Assembly (NCBI GenBank): GCA_037447655.1
Contig: JBBHKE010001808.1
Coordinates: 82,751-124,795 of the forward strand
DNA from: Zygnema cylindricum
Taxonomy: Eukaryota; Streptophyta; Zygnematophyceae; Zygnematales; Zygnemataceae
DNA: 42,045 bases
Reading direction: 5' to 3'
Below are positions 21,226-32,729 of the stretch, piece after piece. Position 1 is the first letter of the stretch; each line of letters starts with the position of its first letter. Position numbers and translations under genes: made by a program. The notes beneath the pieces were generated by a model. The model saw only the letters and a program-made list of their open reading frames with translations, did not search any database and had not been told where the DNA came from.

Positions 21226-23690
21226 TGTTGTTCTTTGGTCTAAAATAAACCGCAGAAGCCACCCAAACTATCAAACAAATTGTTAAGCAAAGTCAGGCTA
21301 ATGAACAATCATTTGAAATGCATCCTCTGTTTAACATACATGCATACACAGATGCAATCATTCATCCGCACACAGACGAAGTAAGCATGCGTACACAGAC
21401 GCATGAAATCATCTAGGGTTTCATGGAATAGAAGCTTAATATATCTCCCTCATCATAACAAACCGTAAGACAATGCATGATATAACAAACATAACATTAA
21501 GGTTTGATGAAGTAATAAACATAAACAAAACCTTAGGATAACATCTAAGGTTTGATGGAATAATCAACATAACAAGCCCTAGGACAAATGCATTAACAAT
21601 GCATATCAATCAAACGTAAAATTAACACATATATATAATAATAAATGAATGCATCACATATAAACAAAAGTATAATCAGATGATAAAGATATCATTTAAA
21701 TGCATGACCTAATCGGCAACCCTAAAAGTTTACATCTTCGGTCCCTACTTTTCATGTTAAGCATTGATGATCCATTCCTAACAAAGCTCATTCCTATATA
21801 TACACTTGTGAGCTGTCAACGAATCGCTACATGTAAAAATAACCAACGTAACTTCCACTAAGTAGTTTTACACCATGAGAACCTATTACGAAAAATAATC
21901 GTAACTGTAAGTGTACACCTGAGAGTCGACCAATCATAAGAGTACACTTGTCTGCAAGTACTGTTGTTCTTTGGTCTAAAATAGACCGCAGAAGCCACCC
22001 AAACTATCATGCAAAAAGCTAAGCAATAATAGGTCGATGAACAATCATTTGAAATGCATCCTCCATATGCGTACACAGACGCAACAAACAACATCTAAGG
22101 TTTGATGGAATAATCGACATAAACAAACCCTAGGACAAATGCATAAACAATGCATATCAAACATGTATATAAAAAAAAACATAAATAAAAAATAAGACAC
22201 AAATGCATCACACATAAACAAAAGTATAATCAAATAATCATTATATCATTCAAAGTGCATGACCTAATCGATAACCCTAAAACACTACATCTTTGGTCCC
22301 CACTTTACTAACCAGCATTGATTATTATTCCTAACAAAGTTCATTCCTATATATACACTTGTGAGCTGTCAACGAATCACTAAGTGTCAAAATAACCATA
22401 ATAACCAATTCCACTAAGTAGTATTACATCATGAGAACCTATTACGACAAATAATCCTAACTGTAAGTGTACACCTGATAGTCGACCAATCATAAGAGTA
22501 CACTTGTCTGCAAGTATGACATTGCATACACACAAATTAAAATACCGAAACCCTAATTGACCACCTAAATTGAAACTGTCATAATCAATACTAAATTATT
22601 ATTACACATACGACAAAACAATGTTATTTCAAATATTTTCACCGACGCGTCCGCAAAATACGCGTCATAAGCGACAACTCGCTTAGTCACTAGTAGATAG
22701 ATCCACGTAGTGAACCGACATCGTACACAAAATCTCACAAAATCTTATGCTGACTCATGCTGAGTCACTCAACGAAACTCCTCAAATTTTGTCAAACAAT
22801 CAGGAACGTCCAAAAATAAATATCGTGTGATTGACGCGATTTCGCGTCACCACTACATAAAAAATCTCGGCGGCCTATATCCGCCGTCCGTCGCTCTTAA
22901 TCGGCACCCTTGATGTCGCGCCGCGTGGTCATAAAAATCCACTTGTCGAAACCTCGTCAAACTATCCAAATTAGTCCGTATCGTTACTACGTACTTCGCC
23001 ATAAATGCCGCTGACCAAATAAAAAGCACAACTGTCCAAAATTGATACGCCGTACCGGCGGCGTGCTTTTTCATTAATGTGCCTGTCGCATTTTATTTCG
23101 TACGGCCAACGTACATTTTCAAACACTTCGAATATTTCAAAGTCGGATCGCTTCGCGATCCGCCGTCCATTTCTATTACGCATTCCGCGCCACTTAATTT
23201 GTCATTTACGTCACCTTAAATTCATCCGTACAATTACCCCCCAATCCACAAATCCATTCGAACCACCATATTACTTTCGGTTACTAAGTATGCGAACAAG
23301 CGAGCGCACGACTGTACGAAAATGAATCTTCCAAAAATTACAAGTACTAGACTACACACACACAAATTAAACTGCCGAAACCCTAAATGATCACCTAAAT
23401 AAAACTGTCATAATCAATACTGATTGAATAATACACATAAGACAAGACAATGTTATTTCAAATATTTTCACCGACGCCTCCGCAAAATCCGGCCGCTAAA
23501 TGACAGCTTGCTTAGTAACTTGTGGACAATACCACGTAGTGAACCGACATCGCATATGTACGGTCCACTTAATAATACGTCATTAAAAAACAATAGAATC
23601 CCTTGAAAAATGGGCGGACGCCGTTCGGCCCTCCACGTGTAGCTCGAACCACATGCCGAAATTAATCCGTAGCTGTTTCTTATCAACTTA
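21226..23690 (-). mobile_element. Older LTR split by a younger LTR of the same family
   Basis: The two halves are 21226-21961 and 23343-about 23690. Read on the minus strand, 23690-23343 matches the middle of the 33176-34493 LTR, and 21961-21226 matches its end (finishing ...AACAACA). The left half has extra tandem copies of an AAGGTTTGATGGAATAAT / CCCTAGGACAAATGCAT module relative to the other copies. The LTR's own start is truncated or diverged beyond about 23690. A conserved TATATATA motif lies inside. Confidence 0.75.
21962..23342 (-). mobile_element. Solo LTR nested in the older LTR
   Basis: On the minus strand it starts TGTAATTTTTGG and ends CAAAGAACAACA, giving TG...CA ends over 1381 bp. 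The 5-bp direct repeat AGTAC flanks it exactly at 21957-21961 and 23343-23347. It aligns with 33176-34493 through shared blocks, including the sequence around GGACGGCGGATCGCGAAG and the TATATATA region. There is no internal coding sequence, so it arose by LTR-LTR recombination or is a terminal fragment; the target duplication favours a solo LTR. Confidence 0.88.
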
Positions 23691-23861
23691 TTCATCTACT
23701 ATTTAACGCCATACTCACTTTGTAATTTTTCTCAATTTAACCACCATTTTAAGCTCTATCAGCTTATTTGGTCGTTGAATTTCGATCACTTTCCTAGTTT
23801 TTATGCTTTAATGAACAAATTGATCAATTAGAAAGGTAAAAGTTGGAGGGAAGTTATCATA

Positions 23862-24118
23862 CGTGTAAGAGGTGGAGGGGGTGGTGGTGGACTTGGAGGG
23901 GGAGATGGAAAAGGAGATGGGGGAGGAGATTGGGGTGGTGGTGGACGTCGAGTGGGCGATGGAGGGGGGACGGTGGAAGGGACGGCCGACTTGGAGGGGA
24001 GTATGGGGAATTGGGCGGAGGAGAAAATGGAAGACGAGGTGGTGGTGTTCTTGGAACGGAAGATGGAGGCAAGGGAGGAAGACGAGGTGATGGTGGAGGG
24101 GGTGGAGGAGGAAGAATC
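23862..24118 (-). pseudogene. Proline-rich, HRGP-like exon relic (minus)
   Basis: On the minus strand, after acceptor-like TTTCGTTCCAG, the sequence reads LPPPPPPPSPRLPPLPPSS..RTPPPRLPFSPPPN in one frame. After a probable frameshift near 23960-24000 it reads PPPSPTRRPPPPQSPPPSP..SPPPPPPPLTR in another, ending near 23828. The + strand reads glycine-rich instead (GGGGGGGGLGGGDG), so the coding strand is not certain. No start codon fits. Confidence 0.3.
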
Positions 24119-24291
24119 ACTGGAACGAAAGACCCAAAAAAATGTGTACCTCAGCAATTTCATTTCCATTTCCATGTGGTAGTCCGGAAAAACGGATTTC
24201 CGAGAGGCTGTTCAATGACGCTGACATTTTGTATAATGATAAAACACACGTTTTTTAAACTCCTTACTTGTAAGTCCATATTTATCACCAT

Positions 24292-24660
24292 TGGCTCTCT
24301 CCTTCTCCCTCTCCCTCTCACTCTCCCTCTCCCTCTCCTCTCCCTCTCCCTCTCCTTCTCCCTCTCCCTCTCCCTCTCCCTCTCCCTCTCCCTCTCCTTC
24401 TCCCTCTCCCTCTCCCTCTCCCTCTCCCACTCCCTCTCCCTCTCCCTCTCCCTCTCCCTCTCCCTCTCCCTCCCGTTCCCCCTCTCCTTCCTCCTCCCCC
24501 TCCCCCTCCCCCCCCTCCTTCCCCCTCCCCCTCCCCCTTCCACTCCCCCTCCGCTTCCCCATCTCCCTCCCCCTCCCCCTCCCCATTCCCCTCCCCCCTC
24601 TCTCTCTCTCTCTCTCTTCTTCTCCCTCTCCGTTTCTCCCTTTCAAGAACTCTCTCCCCG
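24292..24660 (+). repeat. (CTCCCT)n homopyrimidine tract
   Basis: About 365 bases of nearly pure C/T, mostly CTCCCT/CTCTCC hexamers, then CCCCCT runs. Frames read SPSPSP, LSLSLS (+) or GEGEGE, RERERE (-) and are artefacts. The minus strand has repeated GGGAGAGGGAGAGGG, a G-quadruplex-compatible pattern, and the mirror symmetry suits triplex DNA. Confidence 0.93.
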
Positions 24661-26222
24661 TATGACTCCATCTCCCTCTTCATTTCCCTTGACATCTATA
24701 ATATGTTCACGTGGGACAACGACAAAGATCGAAATTCATTATATGTCAATTTTTATATTGTTGTAAAGCATCAATATTGCTCAATTCTTAATTCAATATG
24801 ACAAGATTCGTTTCAGTTAGTTTGTCATTTGTTTATGGCTTATGTTCGTAAGGGGCCAAGGTTGTTTGCCTTTGATTTTTTTGTACTTAAAAAATTTGGT
24901 ACAATGGTAGTCTTTGGTATTCATCCTTTTAAGTAAAGACCAGCATAGAAAAATAAGCGCCCATTGCAAGTTCTACATGTTTATGAATTTTTGGATAAGA
25001 ACAAACAAACAAAATCAAAAGATTTAGTCACAATGTTAACAGGTGTACATCTACTTGACATAACGAATCTGGATGTTTATAACGAGTTTACTAAATTACA
25101 ATTAAATATTGAAGAATCTTAAAAACAAGGATGGTTGCTTTAAGTGTAAAGACACATTGCATAACAAGTAGAACCTAGCGAGTGAGAGGCGTTTTATTTA
25201 ATAGCAAGATCTCACAAGAAGAGATTAAGAACAGATTATCATCATGATGCAAAATTTGGAGAAGATGAGTGAAGAAATAGGTCACACCTTTTATGTTAAT
25301 TTCCATCTCTAGAGTTAAGAGGTAAGCTACTTGTGCAAAAACAGAGTGGAGAAAGTCTGTCTTTTTTTAACAGGTAGAGGAGTATTTCATATTAAACATG
25401 TCGTCACTTCTTATAGAAATATTTTTATTAGCAAAATGATGCCAACTATGAGAAAGGGAAAGAACAGCTTATTTCTTTTCGTGACTCTGGATTTTAACGC
25501 AAACATATGGAGTAGTCAAATATTTACGACATTGTTGATTCACAATACGTCATAAGCATGAAACTTGCCATAATCGAGCCATTTTTTATTCGTACCCTCC
25601 AAATTTGGAATAAAGTAAAATGATAAAGCTAGAATTGCATTTCGTACTGCATGATTGACTATGTCGAAATCTGCAGCACATTGTACTGAAAACGAGGAAA
25701 CCACTATTTCTTTGCCCAAAATTACCTAGGATCAACAAATATGAATTTTGAGGTCCTTAAACCCGCAATAAGTTGTCTAGTGTGGACTATTATGCTTTAG
25801 ACAGAGGAATACTCTCCAATGACCATTAGCTTGGTCTGCCTTACTTAATCAACAACTTACTATTACAATGTCAATAGTCAACGCTGAAATTGAAAGCATA
25901 GGAGTACACAAGCATCTCGTAACAAATCTGAAGATTCTCAATGCAAAGTACCAGAACAAGGGATATGAAGTTTTAGACCATATCAATATGTCAAATGCCG
26001 CAAGAAAAATAATAATCTCCATTGAAAATCGGATGCAATTTGAAATTTATGAAACAACGTACAATAGTTGCCGATTAATAAACAACACGCAAACTTCAAG
26101 GCAATGTGGAAAACAAGTAATAATCATTTGACATAGAAATGGGAATTTGGTCAATTTCAAAAACATTCAATGTTGAATGGATGGAAAATTTGATTCTAGA
26201 GGCAGGCTTGGGAGTTACAAAC
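24661..26222. other. AT-rich region, possible introns or relics
   Basis: No gene supported on its own. A minus segment from 25685 down to about 25560, after acceptor-like GTTTTCAG, reads QCAADFDIVNHAVRNAILALSF in a protein-like way. It could be a downstream exon of the minus gene starting at 26394, but I cannot link the two. The + frames 25331-25555 and 25868-26131 have no recognised motif. Confidence 0.35.
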
Positions 26223-26394
26223 CTGATTTTTGATTAGCTGTGTAGGCTCGTGGGACCTTTCCTTTCAAGGCTGGAGCGTATTCTTGAGGAGAAGGTGCCA
26301 CGACAGCCCCAACTTCCCAAGTAAACAGTTCGAGCATTAAAAAGACGGCAACAAATTGAATGATTTGTTTACCAAAGCCAACAACCATTGCCAT
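26223..26394 (-). CDS. Candidate first exon of a secreted or membrane protein
   Basis: Read on the minus strand, the start ATG at 26394-26392 has a strong context (AACATGGC). It encodes 57 residues: MAMVVGFGKQ, then a hydrophobic stretch IIQFVAVFLMLELF, then VGAVVAPSPQEYAPALKG..YTANQKS. The N-terminus looks like a signal peptide or membrane anchor. The exon ends at a good donor, CAG|GTTTGT (26223/26222), and the frame would stop only a codon later. An alternative upstream in-frame ATG at 26487 has a weaker context. The downstream exons and the product are not recognised. Confidence 0.3.
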
Positions 26395-26487
26395 GTTGGT
26401 TGAACAGCTCCTTTCTTCTCCTTTCTCTTCCACTCCTATCAATTTGTCCCCTCTTCGATGGTCAGCTTTCACACTACAGAACACCAA

Positions 26488-27854
26488 TGGATTTGGTTAG
26501 TCCTTCCTTGAGCAAACATGTGTTATGAACGCGACAAATGTAGACCACAACATACATTGTAAATTTCATATTATTGTATGTCACCTTAACAGAGGATAGA
26601 CAAAGTCAATGATATATGGTTCACCTTGAGCTTGTCAATCTTAACCCGCTGAGAGGACTTCCTTTCACGAATAATGAAGCGAAAAAGAAAGAGCATTTTC
26701 TTTGAATTCCACACTTTCATAATTATAAATTTTCCGCAAACTTTAGGTTAATAGAACTGGAGTGAATGTAGAATGCTCAGCTGCCAATCTTTACAACATT
26801 TAGGTGATCTCAGATATTGCTGAAACAAACCTGAAAATGATTGATTTGAACGATGATGGTGCTATTGTTTTCAGTGCGATTCCGGGCGATTATTTCGTGC
26901 AGCGTTTTGTACGATTTCATTGGTACTTCGAAATCGTATCGCCACATCATCATTATCGACCTTACAGTGGAAACACCAAATTATGTGTCAAACAGACGTG
27001 CAGACGTTCCCACGATGTATTTTTGCTTGTTGGCTTGTACACGTGGCACCTGGTCATTTGACCGCCACTTAGTTGCCTTTGTTTGCATTAGAATAAATAG
27101 CATAGGATAAGCAGCAAGAACCATCATTCACTGACAAATTAAGCTTGGCAGTTTTAGCATTCAGACTCAGCTTATTACTGGACATCGTCCTGTCATTACA
27201 TTTGTATTCCTTTCTATTTTAATGGAATCTCTTTGCTGAACATCTATCTATTTATGCCTTGCTACATGTGAATGCCTTTACTCTTCCCACCTTCATCTCT
27301 GTCTATTTCTACCTCTGTGACTTATCAAGTTCGTCGCTTCTGCGAATCTTGTTAATGTGATCTGGTGCACGTGGTCCTAGGAATCTTCCTAGTTACTCGA
27401 AATGTCTGATCAAGGTCAACAGGTGCAAACTAGTAAAGCACAAAATTGAAAGGAGCACATATAAAATAAAAACCCTAGGCAATTCCGAGTAAGTTGTCCT
27501 TCTGAAATTTGAGATGTTTGAACTTTACAAAATTCGAATTTGAATCTAATGAGCATTAAAGCAGTCATAAACTCATCAGTTTTTTCTGCTTGGTTTAGAT
27601 TCGCCCTTCACATTTTCATAGCCAGTTTGCATCAGCTTTTTCTCTTCCGGCTATTTAGATTCAAAATTAGGGTTTCGATTGGTTCAGTTTCCATTTTCTT
27701 TTTAGCTACCTGTCTGTGGTTTTGTGAACCGTGCACAGAAAAGCCATTTTTGATCTTTCATTAATGACAAAAAAAATTCCCATGCAGATCTACAGCACGA
27801 TAACGATGACAATCTAGGAGAAAATTTTATTTTTGGCTGAAGAAATGTATGAAT
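26488..27854. other. Intergenic upstream of copia element 2
   Basis: No gene supported. 26804-27061 (+) contains DLNDDGAIVF, a partial resemblance to an EF-hand loop but lacking the acidic residue at position 12. The 74-residue frame at 27540-27764 is hydrophobic and unrecognised. Confidence 0.45.
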
Positions 27855-28389
27855 TGTTAAGATTTCAATGTGTAAATTCAGTTCAGTTTTATGTTCAGTT
27901 TGTTTATGTTAAATTAATCAGTTTTTTTATGTTAAATTAATGTTCAGTTGACGTAGGCAGTTATGTTTTTCCCGGTACGTCCTGTTTAGTCTGAGTGTCG
28001 GTAAAGGTTCATGACGTGGTACTGTACAGTTGGTGAATTATTTAGTGCGTAGAACCGTGGTACGGTCTTAAGTCCAGCTCACTTCCAGTTTCAGCGCACT
28101 AATGTTTTATTATGCGTGTCAGCGCCTGTGTCAAAAATCGTGAAAGTGGAGTCTGAGTGGAACTGTGACAGAAAGTAGTATAGTTTTGTCTTCTGGTGGT
28201 GTTGGAAGAAAGTATTTTAGGAGGAGTGTAGTATAGTTTTATATATCAGAAAAGGAAGTGAAGTTGAAGGAAGAAAAGGGGATGTAAAAAGTTCGGTTGA
28301 ATATATTTTCTATTTGGTCGAGTTCCTTTGTTATCTGTGAATTTCTGATGTCTGAAATTTGTGAATGCTTCCGCTGGTGAATAATTGAT
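27855..28389 (+). repeat. Copia element 2, 5' LTR
   Basis: Aligns end to end with 34620-35153. It starts TGTTAAGATTTCAATGTG and ends near GAATAATTGA(T). TTATATA at about 28240 is a candidate TATA box. Confidence 0.88.
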
Positions 28390-28400
28390 GTATCGGAGCT
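28389..28400 (+). promoter_or_regulatory. Primer-binding-like site, element 2
   Basis: TGTATCGGAGCT lies directly after the LTR end. It matches most of the usual copia TGGTATCAGAGC site (GTATC and GAGC) and would prime reverse transcription from Met-tRNA. Confidence 0.5.
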
Positions 28401-28499
28401 GGTAAAAGCTCCTAGTAGTAGAAAAGCTCCCAGTAGTAGAAATCACTGTCATCAGTCAGTGTGGCGAGTGTTGCTGCAATTGGAGGAAAGAAGAAGTAG

Positions 28500-29027
28500 G
28501 CTGCAGCTCCGCAGCCTACACCTGTGCAGTCTGACACTCCAGAGCCGAGTCACAGGGGCTTGACACTCCAGAGCCGAGTCACAGGGGCTTCAGTGCTGCC
28601 CAATTCGAAGAAGAAGAAGACACGTTTCCACCAGATGATTATGAATAGGAGGAAGTAGGAGGAGCAAGGGTGTTTCTGACGGAGGAGAGACTTCAGACAC
28701 TGCTGACTGGAGTTCTTCAGAGTGTGCTCTCATCTGCCCCTCAGGGGGGCAGGCTGCAAATTGGTAACAATGATGGTTACTATGAAAATGAAGAAGAGAG
28801 GAGAGAAAGGATTTGAAAGGGGAAATTCGCAGCTGAAAATGAGTCTGATTTGGAGGAGGACAGTGATGAGGAAGAATTGATGATATATTTGAAAGTAATA
28901 TATTAAAGGACAGCTAGAACTTCGGCATCTTTGGAAAATTGTTACGGGAGAGGAAACCATGCCAATTTCTGATTGAAAGGCTAGAAATAGATGGAAACGA
29001 AAGAATGTCGCGGCCTATACTGGCCTT
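28500..29027 (+). pseudogene. Copia element 2, gag N-terminal region (frame-broken)
   Basis: In the main frame this begins AAAPQPTPVQSDTPEPSHRG. A 29-bp perfect tandem duplication (28532-28560 and 28561-28589) then shifts the frame. The shifted frame carries an acidic, Gly/Gln stretch (EEEEDTFPPDDYE, VLQSVLSSAPQGGRLQ, NNDGYYENEEE). Further stops follow before the long frame opens at 29028. A stop at 28497-28499 also precedes it. The duplication alone explains the loss of frame. Confidence 0.6.
28532..28589. repeat. 29-bp perfect tandem duplication
   Basis: Two identical TGACACTCCAGAGCC...GGGGCT units. As 29 is not a multiple of three, it breaks the gag frame. Confidence 0.95.
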
Positions 29028-32000
29028 ATGCAAACTTGTACGCCCGCTGTTCATGATTATTTTCTGACGCACGATTCTGCTCATAAATATTGGCAAGCTA
29101 TCGAGAATGAATTTGTAAAAGGAAATCAAAATTGCGGCCAACATGCATATACCGAATTTCTCAATTTCAAGATGAATGCGACTGAATCAATAGGAGATGC
29201 TTCGAAACGCTTCAATATTATTGTGGAGCGACTTGCAGCCACCGGACGGTTTCTCATTGAGGCGGACAAAGTTACTGGCTTTCTAAATGCCTTGCCGAAT
29301 AGGCTTGTTCATCTAAAAGAAATTTTGAGAGTGAAAAAGAGGTTAACTTACGAGTTCATATTATCCTATTTAAAAGATAACGAAGATAATCGAGTCAGTT
29401 CTTCTCGGAGTACTCCTTCTTCCGGTGATCTGAACGCCACCATTCCAAATTCAGGCGATCTATTTTCTTTGCGTGGTGGCGGAAGAGGAGGAGGAAGGGG
29501 TGGAGGCCCACGAGGTAGAGGAAGGGGACAAGCAAAAGGAGGAAATCAAAAACCATTTTCTGTCGCCCCCAATCTGAACTATGTTGCATGCTTTCAATGC
29601 AACAAGCTCGGACATATGGCGGCATCATGTCCCGATAAGGAGCGACAATGCTATTATTGCGGTAAATGGGGGCATGTGAGTCCTCAATGTTACGCAAAAT
29701 CGGAGTCCGAAGGAGGAGGTGGTAGAGGAGGAGCTAATGGTGGCCGTGGTGGTCCTACTAGTGGCCGTGGTGGTGGCCGATTTGGCGGCCGAGGTGGAGG
29801 ACGCCTTGGTGGTCGTGGAGGTGGTCGAAATGGTGGCCGATTTGGAGGCCATGGAAATTATATGGGAAATCGAAATGATGATTATGAAGAAGAAGAGGAA
29901 TCGGGTGCTCAAATTTTCTCATGTCTAAATTTATCTATAAATTCACTTAATGAAAAGTCGAAATCGGAGAAAGAGTGGGTGATTGATTCTGGAGCGTCGC
30001 ATCACTTTTGTACCGATGTAACGCTATTTAATGATTTGCGGCAATTGACGGTTCCTAAATTAATTACGGTGGCAAGTGGGCAAGTCATTACGGTTGGAAA
30101 AGTAGGCACGGTCCGGATTGACCTACCTACTTATCGTTTTGATGGCACGAAACGCTTGACTGAAGCTCGTCTAGTGAATGTTTTATACATTCCGGACGGA
30201 TCTGTAAATCTCCTAAGTGTACCTCAAATTCAGCGCGCGGGTGGGAGTGTACTCGCACTTAGTGACTCTTCAATTCAAATTAAAAATTCGAAAAGAGTTA
30301 TCATTGGTGAAGGAGAGGTGACAAAAAATCTGCATAGTCGGCTACTTTGGCGCCGACCGAAATCAGAAATTCAACCGGATGGTTTGATTGCTCATATTTC
30401 AGAGCTTAAGGGCGATTTAACCCTTTGGCACCATCGGATGTGCCACACATCCGAGGGTAGTTTGAGGCGGATGATTAAAGTGGGATGTGCAAGAGGTTTG
30501 GATTTGACATCGGGGGAAAAAGTAAATGGATGTAAAGGGTGTAGCCGAGGGAGGCAAATTCGGAAGCCTCACCCGGCTAAGGATACGAAATTCAGATCTG
30601 AAAAACACCTCGATTTGGTCCATGTTGATTTATGTGGACACATTAAACCGGAGAGTATTGGGGGGAATAGATATTTAATGGTGATTGTGGATGATTACTC
30701 ACGATTTTCTTGGGTAATCCTCTTGAGTTCAAAATCTGAAGCTCTTGAGAGATTTAAAGAGTGGCATGTCATGGCGGAGAGACAATGCGAAAGAAAATTG
30801 AAATCAATTCGAACCGACAATGGTGGTGAATTCATCGCATTTGATGGATATTGTCGAGAATGGGGAATCAAGCATCAATTGACGGCTTCTTACTCCCCGG
30901 AATCCAATGGAGTTGCTGAACGAAAAAATCGGACATTACAAGAAATGGTTCGCTCCATGGTGCACGCATCCGGTCTCTCAATGTTGTTTTGGGGAGATGC
31001 GATTTTGACCGCCAACTACATTTGTAATCGGCAGCTTACTTCAATTTCAAGTGATAAGACTCCTCACGAGTTATGGTACGGCAAAAGACCGACACTTCAT
31101 CACCTTCGGATTTGGGGATGCCAAGCGACCGTCTATGTGGAATCGCAAAAGAGAAAAGGAAAATTTGCGGCAAGGAGTTGGACCGGAATTTTCGTCGGTT
31201 ATAGCTCAAAAGGAAATCTATATCGAATCTATAATTTAGTTAATCGTATAATTATTGAATCTCGGAATGTAAATTTCCATGAAGACTTAAAATCAGCAAT
31301 TGAAAAATCGGCGAAATCTCACAAAAATCTCGATTTTCTTGAAGAAGACGAAATTGCTCAATTTCCAAATATCGAAGGATCGGATTCAGAAAATGAACAT
31401 GAGTCGGAGTCTAATGTTAAGAAGGGGAAAAAAAAATTGGACATTAAGGATGACATTGGGGACATTGACATTGAATCTCAAAGTGTCTATTCCCGGATGT
31501 CCTCGGAATCTCGAAATTTTCAAAATTCTAAATCTAGTTTGCCGAGTGTAACTGAAACGGAACCGAACGTTGAAGAAGATGTTCAATTACGGAGGAGTAT
31601 AAGAGATACAAGGGGAAGGAAACCGACACGTTTGTCGTATGATAAAAAAAAGGGAAATGTCGAAAATACTCACTACTTTATTTCGGCGTCGAGAGAGGAG
31701 GATTTCCTCCTCTAGCAATCACTTTGTGAAAATTCTGCCGGTGACCCTCAATCTTTTACCGAAGCGAGAAATTCAAAAGATTGGGAGTCAAAATGGCAAC
31801 CGGCTTGGGAAAGAGAATTCAAGTCCATTGTTGAAAATCTTACATTCGAGGAAGTAGACTTACCGGAGGGGAACAAGGCGATTGACGCGAAGTGGATCTT
31901 TAAGACCAAAACTGGTGCTACTGGAGAGGTGATCAAATACAAGGCTAGGTTAGTTTGCAAAGGATTTCTGCAACGGGGAGGAGTAGATTACACGGAGACA

Positions 32001-32729
32001 TATGCGCCCGTAGTTAAATTCGACTCGTTACGGATGATTGTGGCGATTGCGGCATCCGGTAAAAAGCACATCCATCAAATAGATGTGGAGACGGCATTCT
32101 TAAATGGCGTACTTGAAGAAGAAGTATACATGAAGGTTCCAGAAGGAGTTGTGTCAAAGGAAGGGAAGGTATGGCGGCTGCGAAAGTCTCTCTACGGCTT
32201 GAAGCAAGCGCCTCGTACTTGGTACTTACGACTACATTCCGTACTTACCGAATTTGGATTTGTCCGAACTACCTCAGATTCGGGAGTTTATATTAAGGGG
32301 GAAGGAGAAGATCAAATTATCTTCTCAATTTATGTTGATGATTTTTTGATGACTTCTGACAGTCTGCAAAAAATCAATGAATTGAAGGCTTATTTGCGTC
32401 TTCACTTCAAGGTGACGGATTTGGGAGAAGTTCGTTACAAATTGGGGATTGAGGTGATTCGTCACCATAATGGTGACATTAAATTTAGCCAGGCTCAATA
32501 CTGCATAGAAGTTCTGACACGGTTTGGCATGCTGAATGCAAAACCGATTTCTCCTCCCTTGGATCCAAAAGTGCAGATTCGGAAATTTGAGGAGGAGACA
32601 TATGTTAAAGTTCCGTATCGGGAAGAAATTGGAAGTTTGATGTACCTCAGCGAAGGTACTAGACCTAACATATCGGCAACAGTTTCAGTTGTCATCCGAT
32701 ATTGTCATGCGCCGAAGAAGGCTCACTAG
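29028..32729 (+). pseudogene. Copia element 2 gag-pol
   Basis: One frame runs from 29028 to a TAG at 31713-31715, then continues open to TAG 32727-32729. Domains by residue: gag helical region 1-130; zinc knuckles CFQCNKLGHMAASC (from 188) and CYYCGKWGHVSPQC (from 208); a Gly/Arg-rich linker; protease WVIDSGASHH, catalytic Asp 320; pre-integrase WHHRMCHTS...CKGCSRGR; integrase Asp 534 (HVDL), Asp 597 (RTDNGGE), Glu 631 (VAERKNRT). The second D to E spacing is two residues shorter than the usual 35-residue gap. Reverse transcriptase lies past the first stop: YKARLVCKGF, ETAFLNG, SLYGLKQAPR and YVDD at 32331-32342. The first stop lies between integrase and reverse transcriptase; the rest is intact enough to read without correction. 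Confidence 0.9.

Noticed and set aside
24160-24695. Minus frames of Glu/Gly/Arg repeats
   Set aside because: Reverse complement of the CT tract.
23843-24766. 307-residue + frame, glycine-rich then LSLSLS
   Set aside because: It crosses a low-complexity G-rich block and the (CTCCCT)n tract; composition explains its length.
26804-27061. DLNDDGAIVF resembling an EF-hand loop
   Set aside because: The position-12 acidic residue is Ala, only one loop is present and no partner helix pattern is seen.
29395-29912. Minus-strand frames rich in Ser/Thr opposite the Gly/Arg linker
   Set aside because: Shadows of the copia gag-pol frame on the + strand.
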